This document shows positions 45,211 through 53,784 of a stretch of 64,000 bases of DNA, piece by piece (within the stretch, counting starts at the first letter, position 1; every line of letters begins with the position of its first letter). The position numbers and the translations under genes were made by a program. The stretch comes from UBA965 sp040396955 (GTDB taxonomy: Bacteria > Chloroflexota > Chloroflexia > Chloroflexales > Roseiflexaceae): positions 1-64,000 of the forward strand of contig JBBAWX010000004.1 of assembly GCA_040396955.1 (NCBI GenBank). Direction: 5' to 3'. Under the pieces are notes generated by a model, which did not search any database, was not told where the DNA came from, and was given only the letters and a program-made list of their open reading frames with translations.

Positions 45211-45251
45211 AAAAAAAGACCATCAGTATGCCAGAGACGGCGTACTGATGG
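45211..45251 (-). terminator. Rho-independent terminator of the zinc alcohol dehydrogenase gene
   Basis: CCATCAGTATGCC and GGCGTACTGATGG pair; on the minus strand the stem is followed within two bases by a run of seven Ts (45211-45217). Confidence 0.85.
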
Positions 45252-45279
45252 CAGTATGTGGGATTCACGCCCTAGCAGT

Positions 45280-46320
45280 TTAGGGGATGAGCACAATCTT
45301 GGTGACCGGTGCGGTTCCTGCGAGTAACTCCTCGAACGAATCACGCCCGGCGCTCAGTGGCCGCTCCACGAGCCAATCACTGCTCGGCGCCACTTCACCG
45401 TCGATAATCAGGTTGACGGCCGTGGTGAAGTCTTCGGGGCTGTAGCAAAAACTCCCGAACAGCTTGATTTCTTGGCGAATGATGTAGTTGGTGGGGATGG
45501 CGGTTTCGTCTTCGTGGAGTCCCATCAAGACCACCCGTCCACCCGGTGCCACCGCCTTAATGGCCTGGTTGCGGACCGTGCTCGTGCCCACCGCATCAAC
45601 GGCAATATCGACACCCGCAGGCACGGCTGCTAGGGTGGTAGCCACCGTATCATGGGTCTTGGCGTTGATGGTGTGGGTGGCGCCCCAACGCCGGGCCACC
45701 GCAAGACGATTTTCGGCAATATCGCTGACCACAATGGTGCGGATGCCCCGAGCTTTGGCTGCCGCGATACAACAGAGGCCAATGGGTCCAGCCCCCAAAA
45801 TGAGCACGCTGTCGTCGGCTTGTGGATGCGCCAACCCGAGTGCGTGCACTGCACAGGCCAATGGCTCGCTCAACGATCCAGCCACAAAAGAGACACTATC
45901 GGGAATGTGCCAGCACAGATTGGCTGGTACGGTCACGTATTCGGCAAATGCTCCCGGGCGATGTGCACTCAACAGTTGACGGTTGCGACACAAATTGACA
46001 TGCCCTGCCTGACACCGGTCACACTGCCCGCACGATACCAGCGGGTTGAACGTCACCCGTTGCCCGAGGTGCACGTCGCACCCGTCGGCCAGCTGCCCGC
46101 TCCCCTGCACAATGGTGCCGGCTGCTTCGTGCCCCATGATGAGTGGCGGAAATCGCAGGCTGTTGTGCCCCAGGTATCCGCTCAACTCGGATCCACAGAT
46201 GCCTACCGCTCCCACTCGTATCAACACTTCCCCGGGTGCAGGTACCGGGGTTGGCTCTGTTTGAATCTGCATGTGGTGTGGTCCCAGCCATACCAGTGCA
46301 CGCATTTCGGTAGTGATCAT
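45280..46320 (-). CDS. Zinc-dependent alcohol dehydrogenase (sorbitol/threonine dehydrogenase type)
   Basis: 346 residues. The catalytic zinc site includes GICGSELSGYLG and GHEAAGTI; the structural zinc is in CGQCDRCQAGHVNLC. The NAD site is LILGAGPIGLCCIAAAK. It oxidises a polyol, sugar or threonine-like alcohol. The ATG at 46320 follows GAGGAG. It is divergent from the ADP-ribosylglycohydrolase-sulfatase cluster and may process sugars released there. Confidence 0.87.
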   Translation of the reverse strand: MITTEMRALVWLGPHHMQIQTEPTPVPAPGEVLIRVGAVGICGSELSGYLGHNSLRFPPLIMGHEAAGTIVQGSGQLADGCDVHLGQRVTFNPLVSCGQCDRCQAGHVNLCRNRQLLSAHRPGAFAEYVTVPANLCWHIPDSVSFVAGSLSEPLACAVHALGLAHPQADDSVLILGAGPIGLCCIAAAKARGIRTIVVSDIAENRLAVARRWGATHTINAKTHDTVATTLAAVPAGVDIAVDAVGTSTVRNQAIKAVAPGGRVVLMGLHEDETAIPTNYIIRQEIKLFGSFCYSPEDFTTAVNLIIDGEVAPSSDWLVERPLSAGRDSFEELLAGTAPVTKIVLIP

Positions 46321-46528
46321 CCTTGAACGCTCCTCTGCTTGTGGTGAAACCGGGCACGCTGCAACGAGCTGTGGGTCATTCATGTGCTTCGCAAGTACCC
46401 CGATTATAGCACGTATACTTGAGTCCATTGAGAACGTTGTCAGAATGCCTGCTCACGAACAATTGCGGATTTTCTATGGTACTCTAGCAGTATCCACCTG
46501 GTCACTCTTTGAAACAGTAGGACATGCA

Positions 46529-48634
46529 ATGATGCTGCCACACGACTATGCACAACGAGTCTATGCTGGTGTACTCGGCAAAATTATCGGTGTCTATCTT
46601 GGCCGTCCGTTTGAGGGCTGGAGCCATGAACGCATCATGGCCGAGCTTGGCGAAATCAACTACTACGTGCACGAACGCCGCCAAATGCCGCTCATCGTGG
46701 CCGATGATGATATTACTGGCACATTCACCTTCTTGCGTGCGCTTCCCGATTATGGCTATCGCTCCGACGTCAGTGCCCACCAAATCGGCCAGACCTGGCT
46801 CAACTACCTCATCGAGCTCCGCACCATTCTCTGGTGGGGCGGGCGTGGCAATTCCACCGAGCACACCGCCTTTCTCAACCTCAAAAACGGCATCCCAGCC
46901 CCCGAAAGCGGCTCCATGCGCCGCAACACGCAAGTGGTGGCTGAGCAAATCGGCTCGCAAATCTTCATCGACGGCTGGGCCATGGTCGCTCCCGGTGACC
47001 CAGAGCTCGCCGCCGATTTGGCACGTCGTGCTGCCAGTGTCAGCCACGACGGCGAGGCCATCTACGGCGCCCAAGTGATTGCCGCCATGGAGGCACAGGC
47101 TTTCGTGGAGTCCGACCTCAACAAACTCATCGACTGTGCCCTCACCCTTATCCCCCGTGATAGCACCATCGCGCGCCTCATCCACGATGTGCGTGATTGG
47201 CACGCCGAATACCCTGATTGGCATCAGGCGCGCGCTCAAATCCAAGCCCACTACGGCTACGACAAATTCGGCGGCAACTGCCACATGGTCCCCAACCATG
47301 CCCTCATTCATCTCGGTCTGCTCTACGGCGGTGACGACCTGCAGCGGGCCCTGATGATTACCAACACCGCCGGCTGGGATACCGATTGCAACGCAGCAAA
47401 TGTCGGCTGCTTGCTCGGCATCAAAAACGGCTTGGCAACCTTCGATGCCGGTGCAGACCTGCGCACTCCCGTCGCCGATCGCCTCTACCTGCCCACTGCC
47501 GATGGTGGTCGTGCCATCACCGATGCCCTCACCGAGAGTTACCATGTCATTAACACCGCCAGGCAGATGCGCAATATGCCCGCACTTACCCCCAAGGACG
47601 GCGCGCGCTTCCATTTCAGCATGCCCGGCGCCGTGCAAGGCTTCATTGCCGATGACACGCCCACAGCTCGCGGCGTGCTCACCGTCGCTCAGAGCATGCA
47701 GGTCAATGGCCAAGAGTGCCCCGCGCTCGCCCTGCACTACCACCAGCTGGCGCGCGGTCGTGACGCCATTGCTACCACTATGACCTTCATCCCGCCCGAT
47801 GCCATTGAGACCAAGAGCTCCTACCAGGTGCTGGCCTCGCCCACGCTTCACAGCGGGCAAACGCTCACTACGCGCCTCATCGCAGATGCCACCAATGCCC
47901 AAGCGGTCGATGTCGCCCTCATCATCCGTGTCTACGGCGCGCACGACGCCATTACCACCATCCAAGGGCCACTGCAGACCATGTCCGCCGGTGCCGAGCA
48001 CGTGCTGACCTGGCGCATCCCCGACACCGGCGGCGCGCCCATCATGGCGGTTGGTCTGCATATCACCAGCACGCAGCGGGTCAGCGGCGCCATCTATGTC
48101 GATTATCTGACCTGGTCGGGTACTCCCCATGTGCATCTCACCCGCCCCACCTACGCCAACACCCTGTGGCGCCGGGCCTGGGTCGATGCCTGCGACCAGT
48201 GGGATCCACAGTGGCCCGAGCCCATTCGTCTGGCGCAAAATACCGGCACCGGCCTCATCAGCCAGGGCAACACGACCTGGGTCGACTACACCGCTACCAC
48301 GGTGATGACCCCACATCTGATGCGCCGAGGTGGTCTGGCCATGTACGTACAAAACCTCCGTCGCTACTATGCGCTGGTGCTCGTGGCCGACCATCGCGCA
48401 CAGCTCATCAAGCAGGTCGATGACCAGACGATTGTGCTCGAAGAATCTGCTTTTGAGTGGCATCCCGAACACACCTATGAACTCTCGTTGCGGGTCCACA
48501 ATGGCATGATCATTGGCGTCATCGATGAGCATGTGCTGATGGCCCACGATAGCACGTTCACCAGTGGTGCTGTCGGATTGCTCTGTGACGAGGGTCGTAT
48601 GGCCTGTGATGGTGTGCGTATTTCGCCCGTGTAA
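46529..48634 (+). CDS. ADP-ribosylglycohydrolase-family enzyme with C-terminal beta-sandwich
   Basis: 701 residues. Residues 1-350 form an ADP-ribosylglycohydrolase fold with intact metal sites: VADDDITGTF near 65 and TAGWDTDCNAANVG near 285. The last 350 residues lack a named family for me but look like beta-rich, carbohydrate-binding or sugar-hydrolase accessory modules (the end resembles a LamG/jelly-roll domain). It has no signal peptide. ATG at 46529 follows AGGAC. Because it is followed by a sulfatase, the family fold may act on a sugar substrate, not protein ADP-ribose. Confidence 0.83.
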   Translation: MMLPHDYAQRVYAGVLGKIIGVYLGRPFEGWSHERIMAELGEINYYVHERRQMPLIVADDDITGTFTFLRALPDYGYRSDVSAHQIGQTWLNYLIELRTILWWGGRGNSTEHTAFLNLKNGIPAPESGSMRRNTQVVAEQIGSQIFIDGWAMVAPGDPELAADLARRAASVSHDGEAIYGAQVIAAMEAQAFVESDLNKLIDCALTLIPRDSTIARLIHDVRDWHAEYPDWHQARAQIQAHYGYDKFGGNCHMVPNHALIHLGLLYGGDDLQRALMITNTAGWDTDCNAANVGCLLGIKNGLATFDAGADLRTPVADRLYLPTADGGRAITDALTESYHVINTARQMRNMPALTPKDGARFHFSMPGAVQGFIADDTPTARGVLTVAQSMQVNGQECPALALHYHQLARGRDAIATTMTFIPPDAIETKSSYQVLASPTLHSGQTLTTRLIADATNAQAVDVALIIRVYGAHDAITTIQGPLQTMSAGAEHVLTWRIPDTGGAPIMAVGLHITSTQRVSGAIYVDYLTWSGTPHVHLTRPTYANTLWRRAWVDACDQWDPQWPEPIRLAQNTGTGLISQGNTTWVDYTATTVMTPHLMRRGGLAMYVQNLRRYYALVLVADHRAQLIKQVDDQTIVLEESAFEWHPEHTYELSLRVHNGMIIGVIDEHVLMAHDSTFTSGAVGLLCDEGRMACDGVRISPV

Positions 48635-48649
48635 ACCGAGGTACTGAGT

Positions 48650-49987
48650 ATGACGACCCGCCCCAACATCATCTATCTGCACTCGCACGATACTGGCCGC
48701 TATATTGAGCCGTACGGCCACCCGGTGCCCACCCCCAATTTGCAGGCCTTTGCCGCCCAAAGCGTGGTATTTCGCAATGCCTTTAGCGTGGCGCCCAACT
48801 GCTCGCCGAGTCGCTCGGCGCTGGTGACTGGGCACGCGCCGCATTGTAATGGCATGAACGGCCTGGCGCATCGCGGGTTTTCGCTCCACGACCCGCGTCA
48901 GCACATCCTGCACACCTTGCGCCCACACGGCTATCACAGTAGCTTGTTTGGCGTACAGCATGTCGTCAAACAACCACAGCAATTGGGCTACGACCATGTG
49001 TGGGTCGAAAGCGGCCGTGCCGCCAACGTGGTACAGGCGGCGCATGCGTTTTTGCAACAGGTGCCGCAGCCGTTTTACATGGAAATCGGCTTTTTTGAGA
49101 CACACCGCGAATTTCCCGACCATGACGACGAAGACCTGACCTACTGCCGGCCGCCTGCTCCGTTGCCCGATACCCCCGAGATTCGTCGCGATATGGCGGC
49201 GTTCATTGCGTCGGCCAAAATTCTCGATGATGCGGTCGGGGTCGTGATGCAGGCTCTCGTGGCGGCCGGACTGGTCGAAAACACGTTGATTTTTTACACC
49301 ACCGACCACGGCCCCGCGTTCCCTGGCATGAAGTGCACGCTCACCAATCACGGCATCGGCGTGCCCCTCATCGTGCGTGGCCCGGGGGGCTTTGCTGGCC
49401 CCAAGATGATCGAAGCGCCGGTCACACACATGGACATCTTCCCCACCGTCTGTGCATTGGCCGGGATTGCACCGCCACCGTGGCTCCAGGGCAAATCGCT
49501 ACTGCCACTCGTGCGGGGCGAGGTCGATGCGCTTCACGAGCAGCTCTTTGCTGAGGTCACCTATCACGCCGCCTACGAGCCGATGCGCGCCGTGCACACC
49601 CCGCGCTACAAGTACATCAAACGCTTCGACGGCCGCACCACGCCTGTGCGCCCCAACGTCGACGACAGCCCCAGCAAGTCGCAGTGGCACGATCATGGCT
49701 GGGGCGAGCGCCCCATCGATGCCGAAACGCTCTACGATCTCATGTTTGATCCCAACGAGGCTCACAACCTCATCGATAATCCGCTGTACGCTCCGGTGGC
49801 GGCCGACCTGCGCGCTCGCCTCGAGCGCTGGATGCATGCCACCCACGATCCCCTGCTCCAAGGGCCCGTGCCGTTGCCTGCAGGCGCCCAGACCAATGCG
49901 GTCGACGATTACACCCCGACGGGTCCGTTGCACCCACCGGCGGCTGATACGGGTATGGAGGGCAGTGCGCAGACCAATCCACGATGA
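48650..49987 (+). CDS. Sulfatase (formylglycine-type, Cys)
   Basis: 445 residues. The Cys-type activation motif is CSPSR (about residue 51), which would be converted to formylglycine. Asp in the first strand lies in NIIYLHSHDTGR, a substituted form of the usual DD pair. FYTTDHGPAF provides further metal ligands, followed by KCTLTNHGIGVPLIVRGPG. No signal peptide is seen, so cytosolic. It removes sulfate from a sugar or aryl ester. Starts 15 bases after the ADP-ribosylglycohydrolase-family gene, in one operon; its stop overlaps the ATP-grasp gene start. Confidence 0.85.
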   Translation: MTTRPNIIYLHSHDTGRYIEPYGHPVPTPNLQAFAAQSVVFRNAFSVAPNCSPSRSALVTGHAPHCNGMNGLAHRGFSLHDPRQHILHTLRPHGYHSSLFGVQHVVKQPQQLGYDHVWVESGRAANVVQAAHAFLQQVPQPFYMEIGFFETHREFPDHDDEDLTYCRPPAPLPDTPEIRRDMAAFIASAKILDDAVGVVMQALVAAGLVENTLIFYTTDHGPAFPGMKCTLTNHGIGVPLIVRGPGGFAGPKMIEAPVTHMDIFPTVCALAGIAPPPWLQGKSLLPLVRGEVDALHEQLFAEVTYHAAYEPMRAVHTPRYKYIKRFDGRTTPVRPNVDDSPSKSQWHDHGWGERPIDAETLYDLMFDPNEAHNLIDNPLYAPVAADLRARLERWMHATHDPLLQGPVPLPAGAQTNAVDDYTPTGPLHPPAADTGMEGSAQTNPR

Positions 49988-51090
49988 GTGGGACGTTGTA
50001 CAGTGAAAGAACTATCATGCACAGACCAGTTGCACAGTTGCGCCCGTTGAACGTGGCCGTCGTCGCGAATGTCAAGGGGATGACGCAAATCCCGCTCGAT
50101 GTACCGGATGCAGAAGCGGAGTTTGATTCGCCACAAACCATCGATGCAGTCTGTCAGGCCATCGCATCCGATGGACATCAGGTTACGTTTGTGGTGGGAG
50201 ATGCCACATTCCCTGCGACGGTACAGGCACTCCAACCAGATATCTGCTTCAACATGACCGAAGGCATGTACGGCGATGCCCGTGAAGCACAAATTCCTGG
50301 GGTACTTGAACTATTCCGTATCCCGTATACGGGCTCGCGCATCCTCACCAATGCGGTCACACTCGACAAGGTGCTCACCAAGCGGATTTGGCAACAGTTT
50401 GGATTACCTACTGCCGCGTTCCAAGTATTTGTTACGGGTGATGAAGCACTATCATCTGATTTGGTGTTTCCATTATTTGTAAAACCAGCCAACGAAGGCT
50501 CTGGCAAAGGGATGGATGCGGGTTCCATTGTGCACCATGTGGATGCACTTCGTGCACGGGTGCAGTGGGTACTTGCTCGTTACAAACAACCTGCGCTGGT
50601 GGAACACTATTTGCCAGGGCGCGAATTTACAGTAGGTGTGATTGGTCATGCACATGCGAAATCGGCGAGTCGCATAGCCAATCGCTATGCCGATGATGGC
50701 TATATGCGCTTGCCCATCCTCGAAATCGAAAGCAGTCGCTCGGTGACACCGGGTGTGTACGGTACGACCAACAAAACGCTGGCAATCGCCGATGCGGGTG
50801 TGGCATCGTTTATTTGCCCGGCACCGCTGGAGGAAGCCATGTATGCCGAATTATATCGACTCGCTATTGCAGCCCATGAAGCAGTGGGTGCCAACGATAT
50901 TTCGCGTGTTGACATGCGTCTCGATGCACATGGCACACCCGTCCTCATCGAAATCAACACATTGCCTGGCCTGACACCCGATTTTAGTGATCTGATTGTG
51001 ATGACAAATGCCGCAGGACTGGCCTACAACGATGTCATCCTCGAGATTTTTTATTTAGCGGCACACCGCTACGGTATCGCAACGGTGTAG
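49984..51090 (+). CDS. ATP-grasp ligase (D-Ala-D-Ala ligase-like)
   Basis: 368 residues from ATG 49984 (ATGA overlap with the sulfatase); an ATG at 50017 is also possible, behind a weak GAAAGA. ICFNMTEG is the N-terminal substrate loop. FPLFVKPANEGSGKGMD and VEHYLPGREFTVGVIG are the ATP-grasp core, and VDMRLDAHG with IEINTLPGLTPD is the metal site. It ligates a carboxylate to an amine. It is AT-richer than its neighbours, which suggests a different origin. Not part of a murein cluster. Confidence 0.82.
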   Translation: MSGTLYSERTIMHRPVAQLRPLNVAVVANVKGMTQIPLDVPDAEAEFDSPQTIDAVCQAIASDGHQVTFVVGDATFPATVQALQPDICFNMTEGMYGDAREAQIPGVLELFRIPYTGSRILTNAVTLDKVLTKRIWQQFGLPTAAFQVFVTGDEALSSDLVFPLFVKPANEGSGKGMDAGSIVHHVDALRARVQWVLARYKQPALVEHYLPGREFTVGVIGHAHAKSASRIANRYADDGYMRLPILEIESSRSVTPGVYGTTNKTLAIADAGVASFICPAPLEEAMYAELYRLAIAAHEAVGANDISRVDMRLDAHGTPVLIEINTLPGLTPDFSDLIVMTNAAGLAYNDVILEIFYLAAHRYGIATV

Positions 51091-51378
51091 GTTGGTGGTT
51101 GCTTGCGGTGGCGTGACCTCATAGGTGAATAATACCATCAGGTGTCATGACTTTTCTTCGCTAATGCCAGCAAGGAAACCGTTGATTTTTGGCATTGAGA
51201 AATAATAAAAACTATTTGGGTATTCAGTCAATAATAATTGACATATTCTTGTGTTTTCTCATCCATGAAAGGGGTGTGATTCCCAAAACCAGTATGCAAC
51301 AGTTCTATCGGTTTTGCCTGTTGACATACACATAACTGTGCTATAATCGCCGTGATTCGTAAGAGCACGGTCGTGGTC
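51091..51378 (+). promoter_or_regulatory. AT-rich intergenic region with a strong promoter
   Basis: TTGACA (51321-51326) and TATAAT (51342-51347) are 15 bases apart, both perfect boxes though closely spaced. Transcription would begin near 51354. This makes the GTG at 51352 an unlikely start for the downstream gene. The left 200 bases hold nothing else that I recognise. Confidence 0.65.
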
Positions 51379-51753
51379 ATGATGATTCAGCACTGGCGTA
51401 CAGTCCTCAAAAACATCCGGCGAACCTTGGCCACTCAGCTATGGGTGGTCATTGGGGTGTGTTGGGTACTCGCAGCTCCAGTCGTCTGTATCGTGCATTG
51501 CCATTGGCATGCACCCTCCGCTCCGGCATCACAACTATACGTGTGTGAAATGCCAAATGGTGCTGGAGACTCGCATGCGACCGGCCTCGCGGCCCTGCCA
51601 TTGACCGTCTTGTTGGCACTCGAGCTTGTCGTGTTTCGTAGTGGGAACATCGACGTGCGCCGCCATCGGGTAGTGCTTTTCATGCGCGCATTGGTCAGCG
51701 CTTGGCAGCTCGTACGCACCCCACCCCCAAAAATGTCCCTCATCCACTGCTAG
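51379..51753 (+). CDS. Cys/His-rich two-helix membrane protein of unknown function
   Basis: About 124 residues. A first membrane helix (VVIGVCWVLAAPVVCIV) runs into an exposed loop with CIVHCHWHAP and YVCEM, then a second helix (AALPLTVLLALELVVF) and a basic tail. The clustered Cys and His residues could bind copper or haem. It is transcribed from a consensus promoter ahead of two cytochrome c lipoproteins. I know no family for it. Confidence 0.55.
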   Translation: MMIQHWRTVLKNIRRTLATQLWVVIGVCWVLAAPVVCIVHCHWHAPSAPASQLYVCEMPNGAGDSHATGLAALPLTVLLALELVVFRSGNIDVRRHRVVLFMRALVSAWQLVRTPPPKMSLIHC

Positions 51754-51822
51754 TCTGTTTTTTACAACAACACAGACCGCCGTGCCCCTCTGGTACTGCG
51801 GAAGGATGAGAAAGGACCCGTT

Positions 51823-52245
51823 ATGCGTAAGCGTATCGTGTTGCTTGCCCTGTTGCTCTTGAGCGTCGCCGCCCTGGTTGCCTGTGGTGGTGCTGGCGCT
51901 GATTCTTCTGCCAATGAGCCTGTGGCGATGACCATTTCAGCTGGTGGCAATGCTGCCAACGGCGAGGCCATTTTTGCCGAACGATGCACGATTTGTCATC
52001 ATTCGACCACCGAGTCCCTCGTGGGCCCTGGCTTGGCCGGTGTGATGACCAATGGTGGTCCCGATCACCCCAATGGCGTGTCGTACAATGGCAAGCTCCC
52101 CAATGGCGCTGAACGCACCGAAGAGGCCATCGCTAACTGGATTATCGTGGGCGGTACGGGCCAAATCGGTACTATGTCACCGCAAGCAATGAGCGATGCC
52201 GAAATGGCTGATTTGCTGGCGTATCTGCATACACTTGCCAAGTAA
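51823..52245 (+). CDS. Lipoprotein cytochrome c (class I)
   Basis: 140 residues. The lipoprotein signal ends ALVACGG, so Cys21 is probably lipidated. The haem site is CTICH (about 56-60); a Met ligand lies in IGTMSP near 114. This is a small single-haem electron carrier tethered to the outer face of the membrane. AAAGGA precedes the ATG. It has its own terminator, and the next gene encodes a paralogue. Confidence 0.88.
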   Translation: MRKRIVLLALLLLSVAALVACGGAGADSSANEPVAMTISAGGNAANGEAIFAERCTICHHSTTESLVGPGLAGVMTNGGPDHPNGVSYNGKLPNGAERTEEAIANWIIVGGTGQIGTMSPQAMSDAEMADLLAYLHTLAK

Positions 52246-52258
52246 TCGCTGATTTGCA

Positions 52259-52297
52259 CGTTCACTTGTGGTGTATCATCCACAAGTGAACGTTTTC
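52259..52297 (+). terminator. Rho-independent terminator
   Basis: CGTTCACTTGTGG and CCACAAGTGAACG form a perfect 13-bp stem with an eight-base loop, followed by TTTTCT. It ends the first cytochrome gene. Confidence 0.9.
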
Positions 52298-52326
52298 TAT
52301 GGTCAAAAAGAATCGAGGTCAAGCGC

Positions 52327-52752
52327 ATGCGTAGACGATTAACAACAGTATTGGTGATGTGTGTAATAAGTCTGCTCGCCGCCTGTGGTAATCAGCCTGC
52401 GGCCCCTGCCGACGCCAATGCCCTGATTCCGGTTTCATTGTCACAGGCCGGTGATGCGCAAGCCGGCGCGCTCGTGTATTCACAAAACGGCTGTGTCATG
52501 TGCCATGCGACCACCACCCAAAAGTTGGTTGGTCCCGGCTTGGCCGGCGTGATGACTGCCGGCGGCCCCACCTACCCCGATGGCGTCGATTACGGCTATG
52601 CCTTGCCCAATGGCCAGCCCCGCACCGAAGAAACCATCGCCGCCTGGATCATCAAAGGTGGTCGCGGTCAAATCGGCATGATGCCGGGTCGGCGCCTTTC
52701 GGAGCAAGAATTGGCCGATGTGTTGGCGTATTTGCGCACACTCTCCAAGTAA
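52327..52752 (+). CDS. Lipoprotein cytochrome c (class I), paralogue
   Basis: 141 residues. Signal with lipobox SLLAACG; haem site CVMCH; Met ligand candidates in IGMMPGRR. The block LVGPGLAGVMT and the end LADVLAYLRTLSK match the neighbouring cytochrome, so the genes arose by tandem duplication. The GGMP region differs, so redox potential or partner may differ. AGAATCGAGG precedes the ATG. A terminator follows. Confidence 0.88.
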   Translation: MRRRLTTVLVMCVISLLAACGNQPAAPADANALIPVSLSQAGDAQAGALVYSQNGCVMCHATTTQKLVGPGLAGVMTAGGPTYPDGVDYGYALPNGQPRTEETIAAWIIKGGRGQIGMMPGRRLSEQELADVLAYLRTLSK

Positions 52753-52754
52753 AA

Positions 52755-52795
52755 ACCACTACTACCCGTAGTGGTTTCCACTACGGGTAGTACCC
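52755..52795. terminator. Bidirectional hairpin terminator
   Basis: ACTACCCGTAGTGG and CCACTACGGGTAGT form a 14-bp stem with a TTT loop. It lies between the convergent cytochrome and glycosyltransferase genes and overlaps the stop of the latter. As precede it on the plus strand, giving Ts for the minus-strand transcript. Confidence 0.8.
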
Positions 52796-53521
52796 GCGCA
52801 GGGCGGCGAGCCGCCGGTCTCGTTCGGCCTGTTTGTGCGCTTTCAACTCCGCATCATCCCATTCGTACGATGTGCAAAAGAAATGCTTGACCAGCACGTC
52901 GCTACTCACGTGGTGCGTGAGCCCGTGGCTGAGCAGTACACGCGTCAGCAGTTTGGCGGTGTCGAGGTACTCAGCACGCTCGGGCCAGTGATACTCGACA
53001 GTGCCAAACCCAAACAGTTCGACCGCACGGCGCACCACCGGCGTGTTGCGGATTACCGCACAACACGGGTGCAAGCGCGCATCACAGATGTCGGCATTAC
53101 CGGCCCGCACCTCTGCGGGGATGTGCTGCACACCATCCCACGAGGGCGCTACACCGATGGCCCAGCACGTCGGGTGCATCGCGAGCTCGGCAATGAGCCG
53201 TGGGATGGTGTCGCGTTGCGTGAACACGACGTCTGCATCAAGCAACACGACATAATTGGCATTGGGGTGTTGCAAAAACCCACGCCGGAGCAGGTGCCCA
53301 TGCGAGTTGTAGGCGGTTTGTGTGGTATAGCCACTTGGCTGCAGTGGCGTGCCACGCTGCTCTGCGTACTCCATCACGGCAGCCGTATCGTCGTTCGAGG
53401 CGTTGTCATAGAGCACCCAGTCGCTGATTGGCGAGAGGGCGTGCATGGCATCGTACGAGCGCAGCATCAGCTCCATGTAGGCCGAGGTGTTGTGGTTGAC
53501 ACAGACAGCGGTTACCCTCAT
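52781..53521 (-). CDS. Glycosyltransferase family 2-like protein
   Basis: 246 residues. GT-A start TAVCVNHNTSAYM, the segment VLYDNASNDDTAA, and the metal-binding DXD motif in VVLLDADVVF are visible. No membrane helix. It transfers a sugar to an unknown acceptor. The ATG overlaps the stop of the upstream small gene (ATGA), so the two are coupled. Confidence 0.82.
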   Translation of the reverse strand: MRVTAVCVNHNTSAYMELMLRSYDAMHALSPISDWVLYDNASNDDTAAVMEYAEQRGTPLQPSGYTTQTAYNSHGHLLRRGFLQHPNANYVVLLDADVVFTQRDTIPRLIAELAMHPTCWAIGVAPSWDGVQHIPAEVRAGNADICDARLHPCCAVIRNTPVVRRAVELFGFGTVEYHWPERAEYLDTAKLLTRVLLSHGLTHHVSSDVLVKHFFCTSYEWDDAELKAHKQAERDRRLAALRGYYP

Positions 53522-53769
53522 AGCTTGTGTTTGGCTTTGAGTGCTTCCACGGCAGCGTTTGTTTCGCCCAGACTGGTCTGGTGGATATCGCGGTAGCGCT
53601 TGATGGCATCCATCAACTTGCCGGCACGGAGCAACTCAACCACAGGCGCATTCAGCACGTCCACATCGGGTACGTAGGTGACATTGAGTTGCTTGTACAA
53701 AAAATCCAACTTGGCTTCAAGCTCTGCCACTCTGCCACGTAACATGACGACATCAAGTTCAGTGTTCAT
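53518..53769 (-). CDS. Small protein: coiled coil plus L7/L12 C-terminal-like domain
   Basis: 83 residues. A heptad-like helix (about 5-28) precedes LLRAGKLMDAIKRYRDIHQT and SLGETNAAVEALKAK, which resembles the C-terminal domain of ribosomal L7/L12. A strong AAGGAGG lies before the ATG at 53769. It overlaps the glycosyltransferase gene. It may be an adaptor or scaffold; the function is unknown and the L7/L12 likeness is my own reading. Confidence 0.65.
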   Translation of the reverse strand: MNTELDVVMLRGRVAELEAKLDFLYKQLNVTYVPDVDVLNAPVVELLRAGKLMDAIKRYRDIHQTSLGETNAAVEALKAKHKL

Positions 53770-53784
53770 GGAATCCTCCTTGTG

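Noticed and set aside
46502..49429. A 975-codon open frame on the minus strand
   Set aside because: It lies antisense to the ADP-ribosylglycohydrolase and sulfatase genes, which have clear motifs and ribosome sites. High GC at third positions leaves long open antisense frames.
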